Shown here in pieces: positions 51,395 through 61,114 of a stretch of 64,000 nt of DNA (its first letter is position 1; every line of letters begins with the position of its first letter). The translations under genes were made by a program, and so were the position numbers. The stretch comes from Pararhodobacter marinus (GTDB lineage: Bacteria; Pseudomonadota; Alphaproteobacteria; Rhodobacterales; Rhodobacteraceae). The stretch lies in the NCBI RefSeq assembly GCF_003122215.1, contig NZ_QEYD01000007.1, positions 1 to 64,000 of the forward strand. The letters run 5' to 3'. Under the pieces are notes generated by a model, which saw only the letters and a list, made by a program, of their open reading frames with translations, made no database searches and was not told where the DNA came from.

Positions 51395-54300
51395 TCAAGC
51401 CGCCGATGCGTCAACAAGCAGTTGCGCGTTTCCGCCCGATGCCGTCGTATCGACGCACAGATGCCGCTCGGTCAGGGCATGGGCGGCATCGGGCATGGCG
51501 GTGATGACGGGCAGGATCGCTCCCTTGCGCCGTGCCAGCGCCTGCGCATAGGACCGCGCGGTCTCGTCATCGCCCCACCAGACAACGCCCGAGAATCCCT
51601 GCGCCGTCTCGAGCCAAGCGGCCGGAACCGTGCCGCCCGCCTCGAGGGCGACGCCGCCTGCCGCGCGGATCGCCGCCGCCTGCGCCGCTTCGGCCCCGGC
51701 CCCCGGCCCCAGACACAGCACTGCCGCGCGGGGATAGAGGCTCAGCCGGTTCGATTCGCCCGTGGGTCCGGGCATGTCGTGCACCGCGACCGGCTCTTGC
51801 GGCACCGGCCGGGCCAGCGCGCGTTCCAGCGCCTTCAGATCCGCCTCGCCCGCGGCCTCCTCGCCGGAAAGGCCGCCCGCCGGCGCGGCCAGCCGCGCGA
51901 CGTAATCGGGACCGCCCGCCTTGGGACCGGTGCCTGACAGGCCCTCGCCGCCGAAGGGCTGGCTGCCCACCACCGCGCCGATCTGGTTGCGGTTGACGTA
52001 GAGATTGCCGACGCGCATCGCCTCGACCACCTCCTGCACGCGGTTGTCGATCCGCGTGTGCAGCCCGAATGTCAGCCCGTAGCCGCGCGCATTGACCGCC
52101 GCCATCACCTTGGGCAGGTCGCGGCCCTTGAACCGCGCGACATGCAGCACAGGCCCGAAAACCTCGCGCGGCAGATCGTCGATGCCGTTCACCTCGATCA
52201 CCACGGGCGCCACGAAATGGCCCGATCCCGGCGCGCGCAATTCGTGCAGCACGCGCCCCGCCTTGCGCGCCTCGGCGACATAGGCGCGGATCTCGCGCGC
52301 GGCGTCGGCGTCGATCACCGGGCCCACATCGGTGGTCAGGTGCCACGGATCGCCCATCACCAGCGCCTCCATCGCGCCGCCCAGCATCTCCAGCATGTGA
52401 TCCGCCACGTCTTCCTGCACATAGAGGCAGCGCAGGGCCGAACACCGCTGGCCCGCCGACTGGAAGGCCGAGGCGACTATGTCGCGCACCGCCTGTTCGG
52501 GCAGGGCGGTGGAATCCACCACCATCGCGTTCAGTCCGCCGGTTTCCGCGAGCAGCGGCGCGCCGGGGGCGAGATTGTCGGCCATCGCCCGGCGGATCGC
52601 CTGTGCGGTGTCGGTCGAGCCGGTGAACACGACCCCGTCGACGCGCGGGTCCGAGGTCAGCGCGGCGCCCACCTCGGCGCCTTCGCCCGGCAGGAATTGC
52701 AGCACCGCGCGCGGCACACCCGCTTCGTGCAGAAGCGCCACGGCATGGGCGGCGATCAGCGGCGTCTGCTCGGCCGGCTTCGCCAGCACCGCGTTGCCCG
52801 CGGCCAGCGCCCCGGCGATCTGGCCGGTAAAGATGGCCAGCGGAAAGTTCCACGGCGAGATGCAGACGATCCGCCCGCGCGGGGCCATGTCGGGGGTGAT
52901 GCAGGCGGCGTAGTAATGCAGGAAATCGACCGCTTCGCGGACCTCGCCCACGCAATCGAGATGGGTTTTCCCCGCCTCGCGCGCGAGCAACGCGAAGAAC
53001 CGGCCGAAATCGCGCTCGTACAGCGTCGCCGCGCGGACCAGCACCGCCGCGCGCTCTTCGGGGGGGGCGTCCCAGACCTTGGCGGCGCCCAGAGCGGCGT
53101 CGACATCCGCGCGGCTGGCCTGCGTCACGCGGCCCACCCGCTCGCCGGGGCGCGCGGGGTTCAGTGCATCGACCGCCGCACCGCCCTGCGCGGGCACGGC
53201 GAGCAGCGGCGCGGCGTCGAAATGCTCGATGGCGAAGGGCTGGCGCGCGGCGCCAATCGCGGCAAGATCCGGCGCGGCGGTCAGGTCCCAGCCGCGCGAA
53301 TTGGCACGGTCCGGGCGGAACAGGTCGGGCCCGGTGGTCAGCGCGAAGGGTTTGTGCGCCGCCAGCGGATCGGGGACCACGTCCTCGGGCGGCACGCTGT
53401 CATCGACGATGCGGTTCACGAACGAGCTGTTCGCGCCGTTTTCCAGCAGGCGCCGCACCAGATAAGCCAAGAGGTCGCGATGCGCCCCCACGGGCGCGTA
53501 GATCCGGCAGCGCGTGCCTTCGGCTTCCAGCACGATGTCGTGCAGGCTTTCGCCCATTCCGTGCAGGCGCTGGAATTCGAAGGCGTCGCGCGGCAGGTCG
53601 CCGGCCATTTCCAGCACGGTGGCGACCGAATGCGCGTTATGGGTGGCGAATTGCGGATAGATCCGGTCGGTCATGCCCAGAAGCTTGCGCGCATTGGCCA
53701 TGTAGGAAATGTCGGTCGCGGTCTTGGCGGTGAAGACCGGGAAACCGGGCAGGCCCATCACCTGCGCGCGCTTGACCTCGGTATCCCAATAGGCACCTTT
53801 GACCAGCCGCAGCATCAGCTTGCGGTCAAGCCGCGTGGCCTCGGCGTAAAGCCAGTCGATCATCGCGCCGGCGCGCGGCCCGTAGGCCTGCACGACGACG
53901 CCGAACCCGTCCCAGCCTTCGAGCGCCGGATCGGCCAGCACAGCGGCGATCACGTCGCGCGACAGGACCAGCCGGTCCTGTTCCTCGGCGTCGATGTTGA
54001 AGCCCATGCCGCGTTTGGCCGCCATGCGCGCCAGCTTCGTCACGCGGGGCACGAGGTCTTCCATCACCTGTTCGCGCTGCGCTTCCTCGTAGCGCGGATG
54101 CAGCGCCGACAGCTTGACCGAGATGCCCGGATTGGCCTTCACGTCGCGCCCCTTGCAGCCCTTGCCGATCGCCTCGATCGCGCGGGCATAGGCGTCGAGA
54201 TAGCGCAGCGCATCGGCCTCGGTGCGCGCGGCCTCGCCCAGCATGTCGTAGGAATAAGCATAACCCCGCGCCTCCATCCCCTGCGCGCGGCTCATCGCCG

Positions 54301-54817
54301 ACTGGATTGTCTCGCCCAGCACGAACTGACGGCCCATCTCCTTCATCGCGCGCCCCACGGCGGTGCGGATCACCGGCTCGCCCAGTCGTTTCACGGCGCC
54401 CCGCAGATGGCCGGCAATGCCCGGCTCGCGCTCGTCGAGCACGCGGCCCGTCAGCATCAGCGCCCAGGTCGAGGCATTGACCAGCGACGAGGCCGAATGC
54501 CCCAGATGCTTGCCCCAGTCCGAGGGCGCGATCTTGTCCTCGATCAGCGCGTCCATGGTGGCGGCATCGGGCACGCGTAGAAGCGCCTCGGCCAGGCACA
54601 TCAGCGCGATGCCCTCTTCGGTGGACAACCCGTACTCGGCAAGGAAGACCTCCATCAGACCCGGACGGGCGCCGTCGCGGATCTGGCGCACCAGCGTGAC
54701 GGCGCGGTCCCGCACCCGGGCGCGCGCCGTGTCGTCAAGCGCGACCTGCGCGGCAAGGCGGCTGACCAGCGCCTCTTCGCTGGCGGGAATAGGGTCGAGA
54801 AGGGGATCCATGCTCAT
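51395..54817 (-). CDS. putA: Bifunctional proline dehydrogenase / P5C dehydrogenase
   Basis: A 1140-residue PutA oxidising proline to glutamate. Residues about 30-450 form the PRODH arm and FAD barrel (KLMLRLVKGAYWDTEVKRAQ, LEWxxxRLHGM-like FEFQRLHGMGESLHD). About 520-1000 is the aldehyde dehydrogenase (ISPWNFPLAIFTGQ, FTGSTDTAQAI, and the catalytic Cys in AFQSAGQRCSAL). A C-terminal ALDH-like extension completes it. The N-terminal ribbon-helix-helix DNA-binding domain of enterobacterial PutA is absent, consistent with the separate Lrp-type regulator divergent from it. No strong binding site precedes the ATG at 54817. Confidence 0.95.
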   Translation of the reverse strand: MSMDPLLDPIPASEEALVSRLAAQVALDDTARARVRDRAVTLVRQIRDGARPGLMEVFLAEYGLSTEEGIALMCLAEALLRVPDAATMDALIEDKIAPSDWGKHLGHSASSLVNASTWALMLTGRVLDEREPGIAGHLRGAVKRLGEPVIRTAVGRAMKEMGRQFVLGETIQSAMSRAQGMEARGYAYSYDMLGEAARTEADALRYLDAYARAIEAIGKGCKGRDVKANPGISVKLSALHPRYEEAQREQVMEDLVPRVTKLARMAAKRGMGFNIDAEEQDRLVLSRDVIAAVLADPALEGWDGFGVVVQAYGPRAGAMIDWLYAEATRLDRKLMLRLVKGAYWDTEVKRAQVMGLPGFPVFTAKTATDISYMANARKLLGMTDRIYPQFATHNAHSVATVLEMAGDLPRDAFEFQRLHGMGESLHDIVLEAEGTRCRIYAPVGAHRDLLAYLVRRLLENGANSSFVNRIVDDSVPPEDVVPDPLAAHKPFALTTGPDLFRPDRANSRGWDLTAAPDLAAIGAARQPFAIEHFDAAPLLAVPAQGGAAVDALNPARPGERVGRVTQASRADVDAALGAAKVWDAPPEERAAVLVRAATLYERDFGRFFALLAREAGKTHLDCVGEVREAVDFLHYYAACITPDMAPRGRIVCISPWNFPLAIFTGQIAGALAAGNAVLAKPAEQTPLIAAHAVALLHEAGVPRAVLQFLPGEGAEVGAALTSDPRVDGVVFTGSTDTAQAIRRAMADNLAPGAPLLAETGGLNAMVVDSTALPEQAVRDIVASAFQSAGQRCSALRCLYVQEDVADHMLEMLGGAMEALVMGDPWHLTTDVGPVIDADAAREIRAYVAEARKAGRVLHELRAPGSGHFVAPVVIEVNGIDDLPREVFGPVLHVARFKGRDLPKVMAAVNARGYGLTFGLHTRIDNRVQEVVEAMRVGNLYVNRNQIGAVVGSQPFGGEGLSGTGPKAGGPDYVARLAAPAGGLSGEEAAGEADLKALERALARPVPQEPVAVHDMPGPTGESNRLSLYPRAAVLCLGPGAGAEAAQAAAIRAAGGVALEAGGTVPAAWLETAQGFSGVVWWGDDETARSYAQALARRKGAILPVITAMPDAAHALTERHLCVDTTASGGNAQLLVDASAA

Positions 54818-54952
54818 CGGGGGAAACCTGCGCGCGAAGGGGTGAAGGCCAACAGAAATCGGACCCATGATACCCCGGTTGCGGCCCACCTTCTTCCCGA
54901 TTACGGTCGCGCGGCAGGCAAATACGCCGATTTTCGGCAGGAAGGCAGGAAT

Positions 54953-55411
54953 ATGAACCGCGAGGATCTCGACAGTTTCGACCATGCGATCCTGCGGCTG
55001 ATGCAGCAGAACGGCCGGATCAGCGTCACCGAACTGGCCAGCCGGATCAGCCTGTCGAAATCGCCCACCCAGGCGCGGCTGCGACGGCTGGAACGCGAGG
55101 GATTCATCACCGGCTACCAGGCGCGGCTGGATCATCACCGGCTGGGACAGGCGCATGTCGCCTTCGTCGAGGTGAAGCTGTCCGATACCCGCGAGGCGGC
55201 GCTGACGGCCTTCAATAAGGCGGTGCTGCTGACGCCCGAGATCGAGGAATGCCACATGATCGCCGGGGCGTTCGATTACCTGCTGAAGGTGCGCTCGCAG
55301 GATATCCTCGATTACCGCCGGACGCTGGCCGAACGGATCTCGGCGCTGCCGCATGTGTCGTCGACTTCGACCCATGTGGCGATGGAATCGGTCAAGGAAG
55401 GCGGGCGCTGA
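54953..55411 (+). CDS. putR: PutR, Lrp/AsnC-type regulator of putA
   Basis: A 152-residue regulator: HTH DHAILRLMQQNGRISVTELASRISLSKSPTQARLRRLEREGFITGY (about 8-55) and RAM domain (about 70-145). GGAAGG precedes the ATG. It is divergent from putA with 135 bases between, the typical alphaproteobacterial putA/putR arrangement in which it activates putA with proline as ligand. Confidence 0.92.
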   Translation: MNREDLDSFDHAILRLMQQNGRISVTELASRISLSKSPTQARLRRLEREGFITGYQARLDHHRLGQAHVAFVEVKLSDTREAALTAFNKAVLLTPEIEECHMIAGAFDYLLKVRSQDILDYRRTLAERISALPHVSSTSTHVAMESVKEGGR

Positions 55412-55435
55412 GGGGCATCGAGCCCCCCAGCGCCC

Positions 55436-55453
55436 GGCGGGCTGCCGCCCGCC
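55436..55453 (+). terminator. Hairpin after putR
   Basis: GGCGGGC-TGCC-GCCCGCC, 24 bases past the stop, and a further CCGGAGGGG/CCCCTCCGG hairpin around 55459-55485. Either could end putR and the convergent recO. Confidence 0.5.
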
Positions 55454-55538
55454 CCTGCCCGGAGGGGACGCAGGCGCCCCCTCCGGACCTCCCCTCCCGC
55501 GACGCTCCCTGTGGATCCTGGTGGCTTGAGAATACCGC

Positions 55539-56261
55539 TCAACGATCGAAGCGGGCCGCGAGACGGTTCCGGGCTTCGGGAACAGGTTTCGACCCCAGTG
55601 CAGGCGCCAGCACGTCGCGCAGGAAATGGCCGGTGGTCTGCAGTCCCTGCGCCATCTGCGCGCGGTCCTCGGGCGCGGTGGCGTCGATCAGCAGCGCGGG
55701 CAGCGGCAGCAGCCGGTCGGCGTAGTCGCCCGCGCCTTCGCGCGTAACGGCGCGCCCGGTCCGTGGCGAGACATAGGCCAGCCCGTCCACCGCCCCCGTC
55801 ACCGCGCAGGCCGAGAAGTCGAGCCCGTAGCCCGTTTCGTCGAGCAGCGTGCGCTCCCACAAGAGATAGGCGCCGAACCAGCGATCCCCCCCGGCCAGCC
55901 GGTCGAAGAGATGGGCGGTCAGCGCGTGCAGGCGAGGATGCGGATCGCGGTCGGGCAGCGCGAAGACCAGAAGCGCGCAGACCGCGTTGAGCGCGGCCAG
56001 CCGCTCGGCATCGGTCAGGATCGCCGCCGCCCGTTCGCGCGCGGGTTCGACGGTGAAATTGCCCAGATGATCGTCGAGCCGCGCGCGCCAGCGCAGCGCC
56101 AGCGTGTTGCCCGGCTGCAGGATCGGCGTCAGCTTGCGCGAGACACCGCCGCGCACGACGCCGCGGTGCAGCCCGTGTTCGGCGGTGAAGACCTCGATGA
56201 TCGCCGCGCTCTCGCCATGCGGGCGCGTGCCGAGCAGAAGCCCTTCACCCGCCCAGTCCAT
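55539..56261 (-). CDS. recO: DNA repair protein RecO
   Basis: A 240-residue recombination mediator that loads RecA in the RecFOR pathway. N-terminal OB fold (GEGLLLGTRPHGESAAIIEVFTAEHGLHRGVVRG) and a helical C-terminal domain (LFDRLAGGDRWFGAYLLWERTLLDETGYGLDF). The family zinc cysteines are reduced to one here (SACAVTG), as in many alphaproteobacteria. It starts directly at the purD stop on the same strand (no gap), so the two are likely coupled. Confidence 0.9.
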   Translation of the reverse strand: MDWAGEGLLLGTRPHGESAAIIEVFTAEHGLHRGVVRGGVSRKLTPILQPGNTLALRWRARLDDHLGNFTVEPARERAAAILTDAERLAALNAVCALLVFALPDRDPHPRLHALTAHLFDRLAGGDRWFGAYLLWERTLLDETGYGLDFSACAVTGAVDGLAYVSPRTGRAVTREGAGDYADRLLPLPALLIDATAPEDRAQMAQGLQTTGHFLRDVLAPALGSKPVPEARNRLAARFDR

Positions 56262-57524
56262 TCACAGCGCCCGCCAGCCGATATCGCGGCGGCAGAAGCC
56301 CTCGGGCCAGTCGATCGCATCGACCATCGCATAGGCGCGCTGATGCGCCTCGGCCAGGGTGGCGCCGCGCGCGGTGACGTTGAGAACGCGCCCGCCATTG
56401 GCCAGGATTTGTCCGTGATCCTCTTTCGTGCCGGCATGGAACACCATGTTGAAGCTGTCCTCGGGCAGCGCGTCGAGGCCCCTGATCCCGGTCCCCTTCC
56501 GATAGGCGCCGGGATAGCCCTCGGCCGCCATGACCACGGTCATCGCGTGATCCGCGGCCCAGTTCACGCGGGCCTCGGAGAGCCGGCCCTCGGCGCAGGC
56601 CAACATGAGGTCAAGCGCCTGCGCGCCGAGCCGCATCATCAGCACCTGACATTCCGGGTCGCCGAAACGGACATTGTACTCGACAAGCCGCGCGTGCCCG
56701 TCCTTGATCATCAGCCCGGCATAAAGCACGCCCTGATAGGGCGCGCCGCGCTTCACCATCTCGGCCATTGTCGGGCGCACGATCTCGTCCAGTGCCTGCT
56801 GCGCGATGGCGTCGGTCAGCACCGGGGCGGGCGAATAGGCGCCCATGCCGCCGGTATTGGGGCCGGTATCGCCCTCGCCCACGCGCTTGTGGTCCTGCGC
56901 GGTGCCGATGGGCAGGCAGGTCTCGCCATCGACCAGCACGAAGAACGAGGCTTCCTCGCCTTCCATGAATTCCTCGATCACCACCTCGGCGCCCGCATCG
57001 CCGAAGGCCCCGCCGAAGATCTCGTCCAGACCCGCCAGCGCCTCGTCGAGCGTCATCGCCACGATCACGCCCTTGCCCGCGGCCAGGCCATCGGCCTTGA
57101 CCACGATGGGCGCGCCCTGCTCGCGCACATGGGCCTTCGCGGCCTCCAGATCGTCGAACCGCGCATAACCCGCCGTGGGCGCGTTGGCCGCGTCGCAGAT
57201 CTCCTTGGTGAAGGCTTTCGAGGCTTCCAGCCGCGCCGCCGCCGCCGAAGGGCCAAAGCACAGGATCCCCGCCGCGCGCAATGCATCGGCGACACCGGCG
57301 GCGAGCGGCGCTTCGGGGCCGATGACCACGAAATCGATGGCGTTATCCTCGCAGAAGGTGACGACGGCGGCGCCGTCCTCGGCGTCGATCGTCGCGCATT
57401 CGGCGATGGCCGCGATGCCCGCATTGCCCGGCGCGGCGATCAGCTTGTCGCATTTGGGGTTCTGCTTGATCGCCCAGGCCAGCGCATGTTCGCGCCCGCC
57501 GCCGCCGAGGATGAGGATATTCAT
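56262..57524 (-). CDS. purD: Phosphoribosylamine-glycine ligase
   Basis: A 420-residue ATP-grasp enzyme of purine synthesis. N-terminal MNILILGGGGREHALAW (PRA binding), ATP-grasp core KADGLAAGKGVIVA and the metal loop EYNVRFGDPECQ. The start at 57524 was chosen because the conserved sequence starts exactly there. It is followed without a gap by recO and is divergent from xseA. Confidence 0.95.
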   Translation of the reverse strand: MNILILGGGGREHALAWAIKQNPKCDKLIAAPGNAGIAAIAECATIDAEDGAAVVTFCEDNAIDFVVIGPEAPLAAGVADALRAAGILCFGPSAAAARLEASKAFTKEICDAANAPTAGYARFDDLEAAKAHVREQGAPIVVKADGLAAGKGVIVAMTLDEALAGLDEIFGGAFGDAGAEVVIEEFMEGEEASFFVLVDGETCLPIGTAQDHKRVGEGDTGPNTGGMGAYSPAPVLTDAIAQQALDEIVRPTMAEMVKRGAPYQGVLYAGLMIKDGHARLVEYNVRFGDPECQVLMMRLGAQALDLMLACAEGRLSEARVNWAADHAMTVVMAAEGYPGAYRKGTGIRGLDALPEDSFNMVFHAGTKEDHGQILANGGRVLNVTARGATLAEAHQRAYAMVDAIDWPEGFCRRDIGWRAL

Positions 57525-57661
57525 GCCGCCCGCCCGTGATAGAGACAAATTCCGATGGTCCGGGCGCTTTTAGGACGCTTGCCCCCCGCTCTCAAGCGGT
57601 TTGCGGGATCGACACGCGACCCGCCTTCCGCCCGGGCCGCGGCCGCGTTAGATTGCCGGCC

Positions 57662-59200
57662 ATGGACCTGATCGACGACGACGAACCGCGACCCGGCGGC
57701 CCCACGAATGCCCATGACTTCACGGTGTCTGAACTCTCGGGCGCGGTGAAACGCACGCTCGAGGGCGAATTCGGCCGCGTGCGCGTGCGCGGCGAGGTCG
57801 GGCGCGTGGTCATCGCGCGCACCGGGCATATGTATTTCGACCTCAAGGACGACCGTTCGGTCATCGCCTCGGTCAGCTGGAAGGGACAGGTCGCGCGCAT
57901 GGCGGTGCGCCCCGAGGAGGGGATGGAAGTCATCGCCACCGGGCGGCTGACCACCTACGGACCGCAATCCAAGTACCAGCTTCAGGTCGAGAATGTGGAA
58001 CCGGCGGGCGCCGGGGCGCTGATGGCGATGCTGGAAGCGCGGCGCAAGAAGCTGGCTGCCGAGGGCCTGTTCGACGCCGCCCGCAAGCGCCCGGTGCCGT
58101 TTCTGCCGCAGGTGATCGGTGTCGTGACCTCGCCCTCGGGGGCGGTGATCCGCGATATCCTGCACCGGCTGGCCGACCGTTTCCCGCGCCGGGTCATCGT
58201 CTGGCCCGTCGCCGTTCAGGGCGAGCGCTGCCCGGCGGATGTGGTCCGCGCCATCGAGGGATTCAACGCGCTGGCACCCGGCGGGCCGGTGCCCCGCCCC
58301 GATGTGCTGATCGTCGCGCGCGGCGGCGGCTCGATCGAGGATCTGTGGGGCTTCAACGACGAGGCGGTGGTGCGCGCCGCCGCTGCCTCGGACATTCCGC
58401 TGATCTCGGCCGTGGGGCATGAAACCGATACCACGCTGATTGACCACGCCGCCGATCTGCGCGCGCCCACGCCCACCGCGGCGGCCGAGCTGGCGGTGCC
58501 CGTGCGCGCCGACCTGCTGGCGCATGTGGCCAATCTGGGCGCGCGGCTGCACCGGGCGGGCACCGCCTCGGCACAACTGCGCGCGCAGCGCCTGCGCGAC
58601 CTTGCGCGCGCCCTGCCACGCCCGGATGCGCTGCTGGCGACACCCGTGCAACGGCTCGACCGGGCCTCGGACCGGTTCGCGGGCTCCTTGCGCGCGCTTG
58701 CGCAGCGCAAGGCGCTTGAGCTCAACCGCGCGGGCGCGGGCCTGCGCCCCGGCGCGCTGCGCGCCAAGCTCGACCAGCGGGGGGAGCGGCTGGCGCAATC
58801 GGCGGGCCGGCTTGCGCCCGCGCTGACCCAGAGCGTCGCGCGCAAATCCGAACGCCTGACGACCCCGCGCTTTGCCCAGCGCGCGCAGGCGGCCGTCACC
58901 CGCCATGCCCGCGATGCCGCCGAGGCGCTGAAGGCGCTGGACCGGATGCACCGCTCGCTGGGTTACGAACAGACGCTGGCGCGCGGTTTCGCGGTGATCC
59001 GGGGCGCCGGGGACACGCCGCTGACCAGCGCCGAAGCCGCCCGCGCGCTGCCGCAGATCACCGTCGAGATGCGCGATGGTCGGTTCGAGGCCCTGCCGGT
59101 CGGCGATGCGCCCAAGCCGAAGAAACAGCGCGCGCGCGCGGCGGAGAGCGATCCGAAGGAAGAAGGCGCGAAACCGCCCAGCCAGGGCTCGCTGTTCTGA
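57662..59200 (+). CDS. xseA: Exodeoxyribonuclease VII large subunit
   Basis: A 512-residue nuclease subunit. N-terminal OB fold (TVSELSGAVKRTLEGEFGRVRVRGEV), catalytic domain (IGVVTSPSGAVIRDILH, VARGGGSIEDLWGFNDE, SAVGHETDTTLIDHAADLRAPTP) and a long coiled-coil followed by the C-terminal strand ARGFAVIRGAG. A basic tail ends in SQGSLF. The small subunit xseB is not in the window. Confidence 0.95.
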   Translation: MDLIDDDEPRPGGPTNAHDFTVSELSGAVKRTLEGEFGRVRVRGEVGRVVIARTGHMYFDLKDDRSVIASVSWKGQVARMAVRPEEGMEVIATGRLTTYGPQSKYQLQVENVEPAGAGALMAMLEARRKKLAAEGLFDAARKRPVPFLPQVIGVVTSPSGAVIRDILHRLADRFPRRVIVWPVAVQGERCPADVVRAIEGFNALAPGGPVPRPDVLIVARGGGSIEDLWGFNDEAVVRAAAASDIPLISAVGHETDTTLIDHAADLRAPTPTAAAELAVPVRADLLAHVANLGARLHRAGTASAQLRAQRLRDLARALPRPDALLATPVQRLDRASDRFAGSLRALAQRKALELNRAGAGLRPGALRAKLDQRGERLAQSAGRLAPALTQSVARKSERLTTPRFAQRAQAAVTRHARDAAEALKALDRMHRSLGYEQTLARGFAVIRGAGDTPLTSAEAARALPQITVEMRDGRFEALPVGDAPKPKKQRARAAESDPKEEGAKPPSQGSLF

Positions 59201-59359
59201 CACCGCCGCAGCGGGGGCCGCACTTTCCGACGCTGCCCGATACGGTGGCGCCGGTGCCCATCGAACAGGCAGCGCGCGACTGCCCCGCCGCGCGGGCCTT
59301 TACCCCTGTCGTCAACGCGTTACACTCGCCCCAAGCCGTTCAGGACCGGGAGAAAGCCC

Positions 59360-61108
59360 ATTCCCAAAGCCGCCGCCACAAGCCTGCGCACGCGTCTCTA
59401 TACCCTGCTTGCCCAGATCTATCCCGATCACGATGCCGGCGCGCTGACCCGCGAGGTGATCGCCGCCTTCTGGCCCGAAGGTCATCCCCGCCGCCAGCGC
59501 CCGCGCCGCCCGTCGAACAACCTGTGGTCCGAAGCCGACGCCATGGTCATCACCTATGGCAACACGATCTCGGATGGCAGCCACAAGCCGCTCGACCTTC
59601 TGCACGATTTCCTGGAACGGAATCTGAAGGGCGCGGTCAACGGCGTGCATATCCTGCCGTTCTTCCCCTATACCTCGGATGACGGTTTCGCCGTCACCGA
59701 TTATTACAAGGTCGATGCCTCGCTCGGGGACTGGCCCGATATCCGCCGGATCGGCAAGGATTTTCACCTGATGTCGGACATGGTGCTCAACCACGTCAGC
59801 AGTCAGGGCGCGTGGTTCAACGATTACCTGCAGGGGAAGGCGCCCTATGACCGGTTCTTCAAGGAAGCCTCGCCCGAGGACGACCTGTCCGACGTCGTCC
59901 GCCCCCGCACCACGCCGCTTCTGCGCGAGGTCGATACCGCGACCGGCCCGCGCCATGTCTGGTGCACCTTCAGTCACGATCAGGTCGATCTGGATTTCCA
60001 CAACCCCGAGGTCCTGCTGGAAATCATCCGCATCCTGCGCTTCCACATCGATCAGGGCGTGCGCACGATCCGGCTGGATGCGGTGGCCTTCGTCTGGAAG
60101 GAAATCGGCTCGCCCTCGATCCACCTGCCGCAGACCCATGCGATCGTCAAACTGATGCGCGTGCTGGCCGATTTCGCGCAGGAAAAGGTCATCCTGCTGA
60201 CCGAAACCAACGTCCCCAAGACCGAGAACCTGTCCTATTTCGGCCGCCGGGACGAGGCGCACATGGTCTACAACTTCCCGCTGCCGCCGCTGGTGCTGCA
60301 CGCGCTTCTGTCGGGCAATGTGCGCTACCTGCGCCGCTGGCTCAGGGCGATGCCACCCGCGCCGCTGGGCTGCGCCTATTTCAATTTCACCGCCTCGCAT
60401 GACGGCATCGGGATGCGCCCGGTCGAAGGCATCCTGCCCACCGAGGAAATCGCGCAGATCATCGACACGGTGGAAGAGGTCGGAGGCCTTGTGTCGATGC
60501 GCGCGCTCGCGGGCGGCGGGCAGTCGGTCTACGAGATCAACTGCGCCTATTTCGACGCGATGACCAAGACCTTCGACGGCGAGGACACGCTGAAGATCGA
60601 GCGCTTTCTGTGCTCGCAAAGCATCGTCATGTCGCTTGAAGGGATGCCCGCTTTCTACCTGCATTCGATGATCGGCACGCCCAACGACCACGAGGCCGTC
60701 ACGCGGCGCGGCATGAACCGGGCGATCAACCGCCACCGATGGCATTACCCCGCGCTGCAGGACAGGCTGGCCGATCCCGAAAGCGATCAGGCGCGGGTGC
60801 TGGGCGAACTGACGCGGCGGTTGAAGATCCGCGCGCGGCAGGCCGCGTTTCATCCCAATGCCACGCAGCTGACGCTGCAGCTTGACGAGCAGTTGCTGGG
60901 CGTGTGGCGGCAATCGCTCGACCGGCGGCAATCCATCTTCGCGCTGCACAATGTCTCGGCCGCGGCGGTGGATCTGGACGCCTATGCGCTCAACCTCATC
61001 GAGGACGAGGAATGGTACGACCTGCTGTCGGGCGAGCCCATCGATGCCGATGGCATGATCCCGATGGCGCCCTATCAGGTCCGCTGGATCACCAACGACG
61101 CCGGTTAA
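59360..61108 (+). CDS. GH13 sugar phosphorylase, probably glucosylglycerate phosphorylase
   Basis: A GH13 subfamily 18-type phosphorylase (sucrose phosphorylase relatives) of about 582 residues. The barrel motifs are GVHILPFFPYTSDDGFAV, DMVLNHVSS (region I), IRLDAVAFVWKE (catalytic Asp, region II), LLTETNVP (acid/base Glu, region III) and FTASHDGIGMRP (region IV). Clear coding sequence (RTRLYTLLAQIYPDHDAGALTREV) extends upstream of the first usual start, GTG at 59456. In that frame no ATG, GTG or TTG exists, but ATT at 59360, followed by PKAAATSL and preceded by GGGAG, fits; initiation at ATT is proposed. Given the convergent GpgS and phosphatase genes, the substrate is probably glucosylglycerate. 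Confidence 0.8.
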   Translation: MPKAAATSLRTRLYTLLAQIYPDHDAGALTREVIAAFWPEGHPRRQRPRRPSNNLWSEADAMVITYGNTISDGSHKPLDLLHDFLERNLKGAVNGVHILPFFPYTSDDGFAVTDYYKVDASLGDWPDIRRIGKDFHLMSDMVLNHVSSQGAWFNDYLQGKAPYDRFFKEASPEDDLSDVVRPRTTPLLREVDTATGPRHVWCTFSHDQVDLDFHNPEVLLEIIRILRFHIDQGVRTIRLDAVAFVWKEIGSPSIHLPQTHAIVKLMRVLADFAQEKVILLTETNVPKTENLSYFGRRDEAHMVYNFPLPPLVLHALLSGNVRYLRRWLRAMPPAPLGCAYFNFTASHDGIGMRPVEGILPTEEIAQIIDTVEEVGGLVSMRALAGGGQSVYEINCAYFDAMTKTFDGEDTLKIERFLCSQSIVMSLEGMPAFYLHSMIGTPNDHEAVTRRGMNRAINRHRWHYPALQDRLADPESDQARVLGELTRRLKIRARQAAFHPNATQLTLQLDEQLLGVWRQSLDRRQSIFALHNVSAAAVDLDAYALNLIEDEEWYDLLSGEPIDADGMIPMAPYQVRWITNDAG

Positions 61109-61114
61109 GCCCGC

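Noticed and set aside
52058-54580. An 840-codon plus-strand frame opposite putA
   Set aside because: Antisense shadow of the PutA coding sequence.
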